Source of the DNA: DAOTZU01 sp034433995 | GTDB taxonomy: Bacteria; Chloroflexota; Anaerolineae; UBA1429 | Assembly (NCBI GenBank): GCA_034433995.1 | Contig: DAOTZU010000195.1 | Location: 1-5,703, forward strand | DNA length: 5,703 nt | Direction: 5' to 3' | Shown here: positions 4,617 through 5,703 of the stretch, in pieces | Layout of the letters: each line of letters starts with the position of its first letter | Position numbering within the stretch: position 1 is the stretch's first letter | Translations under genes and position numbers: made by a program | The notes under the pieces: generated by a model | Seen by the model: only the letters and a program-made list of their open reading frames with translations | The model's database searches: none | What the model was told of the DNA's origin: nothing

Positions 4617-5703
4617 CTAATCCGTCAGGTTGCGCGGGAACTCGGAGAGCACCTCCGCGCCGGCCTCATTGACCAGCACATCATCCTCGCAACGCATCCC
4701 GCCCCATTCTGTGCTATAGACCCCCGGCTCCACGGAGGTGACCATGCCCGCCTCCAACGGGGCGCTTGTGGCCGGATGCAAAAACGGCTCCGGTTCGTGG
4801 TAGCGCAGGCCGATGCCGTGGCCGGTGTGGTGGATAAAGTAACGCCCCAGACCGCGCGCCGTGAGCAGGTCACGCGCCGCCTTATCCACCAGGTTGGCCG
4901 GCACGCCGGGGCGCATGGCGGCGATGGCCGCCTGTTGGGCCGCCACCACGGCCTGCCAGCGTTCCACATCCTGGGGCCGCGCCCGGCCGGCGACACGGGT
5001 GCGGGTCAGGTCGGACCACCAGCCATCGGCCACGGTGGCCAACTCCAACACCACCAAGTCGCCCTCGGCCAGGCGGCGGCTGGAGGAGCGCAGGTGGGGC
5101 TTGTAAGAGACGGCAGTATTGGGCCCCGAGAGCACCCAGGCAAAGCCGCGCGCCGCCATCACGCCGTGCTGGTCCGTCCCGCCGATGCTGATGGCCGCCT
5201 CCACCGCCGCGGCCACTTCGATCTCGCTGCGCCCAGGCACGGCCTGTTCCACAAAAGCTTGCAGGCCCAGTTTGGCCACCTGGTTCACCCGGCGCAGCTT
5301 CTCCACCTCCCGCGGCGTCTTGAGCAGGCGCAAGCGGTGGATGAGGGCCGTGGCATCCACCAGGCCCTCGCCCAGGGCGTCGCGAAGGTGGCCCAAGGTC
5401 ACACCGGCGATGACGCTCGGCTCGGCGCAGACATAGGGCGCGGCTACGAACTCAAAGCTGCCCTCGTAGCCCACGGGACGGCCTTGGAGTCCCAAATCCG
5501 CAGCCGCTTGCCGGGCCAGGCGGGCCAGAGCGGCAAAGGGATCGCCGCTATCCACCAGACCCCAGGAGAAGGTGCGCACATCGCGCACCCAACCTGCGGC
5601 GATCAGGTGCGCCTCCGCATCGGGGGCCAGGAGCACAGGCTCGCCTTCGGCAGGGAAGAACAACAGGGCGAACCCGTTCATCGGCCAATAACCGCTGAGC
5701 AGG
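4617..5703 (-). CDS. M24 family metallopeptidase, Xaa-Pro dipeptidase/aminopeptidase P type (5' end outside window)
   Basis: Pita-bread-fold peptidase expected to cleave Xaa-Pro bonds in the cytoplasm with two metal ions. The ATG at 5679-5681 is probably not the start. The frame stays open to the edge and the codons before it read LLSGYWP, giving LLSGYWPMNGFALLFFP, which fits the first strands of the creatinase N-terminal domain. Counting from that Met, the N-domain runs to about residue 115, the linker RLRLLKTPREVEKLRR follows, then the M24 domain. Metal positions are Glu213 (VVLELATVADG), Asp224 (SDLTRT), His288 (HTGHGIGL), Glu318 (SVEPGVY) and Glu332 (GMRCEDDVLV). His295 in YHEPEP matches a conserved active-site His. 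The first ligand is normally Asp; here it is Glu, at the correct 11-residue spacing from Asp224. Four of five ligands are canonical, so activity is plausible but the substrate is open; creatinase-like hydrolases share the fold. It stops 165 bp before the SDR and need not belong to the sugar genes. Confidence 0.88.
   Translation of the reverse strand, partial: LLSGYWPMNGFALLFFPAEGEPVLLAPDAEAHLIAAGWVRDVRTFSWGLVDSGDPFAALARLARQAAADLGLQGRPVGYEGSFEFVAAPYVCAEPSVIAGVTLGHLRDALGEGLVDATALIHRLRLLKTPREVEKLRRVNQVAKLGLQAFVEQAVPGRSEIEVAAAVEAAISIGGTDQHGVMAARGFAWVLSGPNTAVSYKPHLRSSSRRLAEGDLVVLELATVADGWWSDLTRTRVAGRARPQDVERWQAVVAAQQAAIAAMRPGVPANLVDKAARDLLTARGLGRYFIHHTGHGIGLRYHEPEPFLHPATSAPLEAGMVTSVEPGVYSTEWGGMRCEDDVLVNEAGAEVLSEFPRNLTD

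Overview
The window is a GC-rich bacterial chromosome segment with strong Shine-Dalgarno sites (GGAGGTG type) and compact metabolic genes. No rRNA, tRNA, CRISPR array, transposase or phage gene was seen. The taxon cannot be fixed from these genes. The high GC, the protein style and the two kinds of intergenic repeat suggest a free-living heterotroph, possibly Chloroflexota (Anaerolineae-like), but this is a low-confidence guess.

Layout. On the plus strand, 1-780 is the C-terminal part of a UDP-glucose 6-dehydrogenase that enters from the left edge. It ends in a GC-rich stem-loop (783-810). Four genes on the minus strand converge on it. Reading in their own direction from the right edge they are: an M24 metallopeptidase of the Xaa-Pro dipeptidase type (5' end outside the window; stop at 4617), a classical short-chain dehydrogenase (SDR; 4451-3669), a Gfo/Idh/MocA oxidoreductase (3524-2421) and a complete GH4 alpha-galactosidase of the MelA type (2211-886).

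The minus-strand genes point the same way but are not tightly packed. The three gaps are 165, 144 and 209 bp, and each carries its own structure. The first holds a long imperfect inverted repeat, the second a promoter-like element inside a perfect 10-bp inverted repeat, and the third a cluster of CCTC-CCCC/GGGG-GAGG palindromes. The alpha-galactosidase and the Gfo/Idh/MocA gene have nearly identical promoter-like arrangements: an extended -10 with a shared TTGTGCTAT, a 17-bp spacer, and the -10 about 56-59 nt before the ATG. They may be separate transcription units under common control.

How the genes may work together. GH4 enzymes cleave glycosides by transient NAD-dependent oxidation at C3. 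The Gfo/Idh/MocA protein and the SDR are both NAD(P)-dependent sugar or polyol oxidoreductase types. The simplest reading is a small accessory pathway that releases a sugar from an alpha-galactoside and oxidises or rearranges it. No transporter or regulator gene lies within the window. The UDP-glucose dehydrogenase (UDP-glucuronate for surface polysaccharide) and the peptidase need not belong to that pathway. No clearly new system is evident; the most unusual points are the shared promoter architecture, the repeats in the gaps and a changed metal ligand in the M24 protein.
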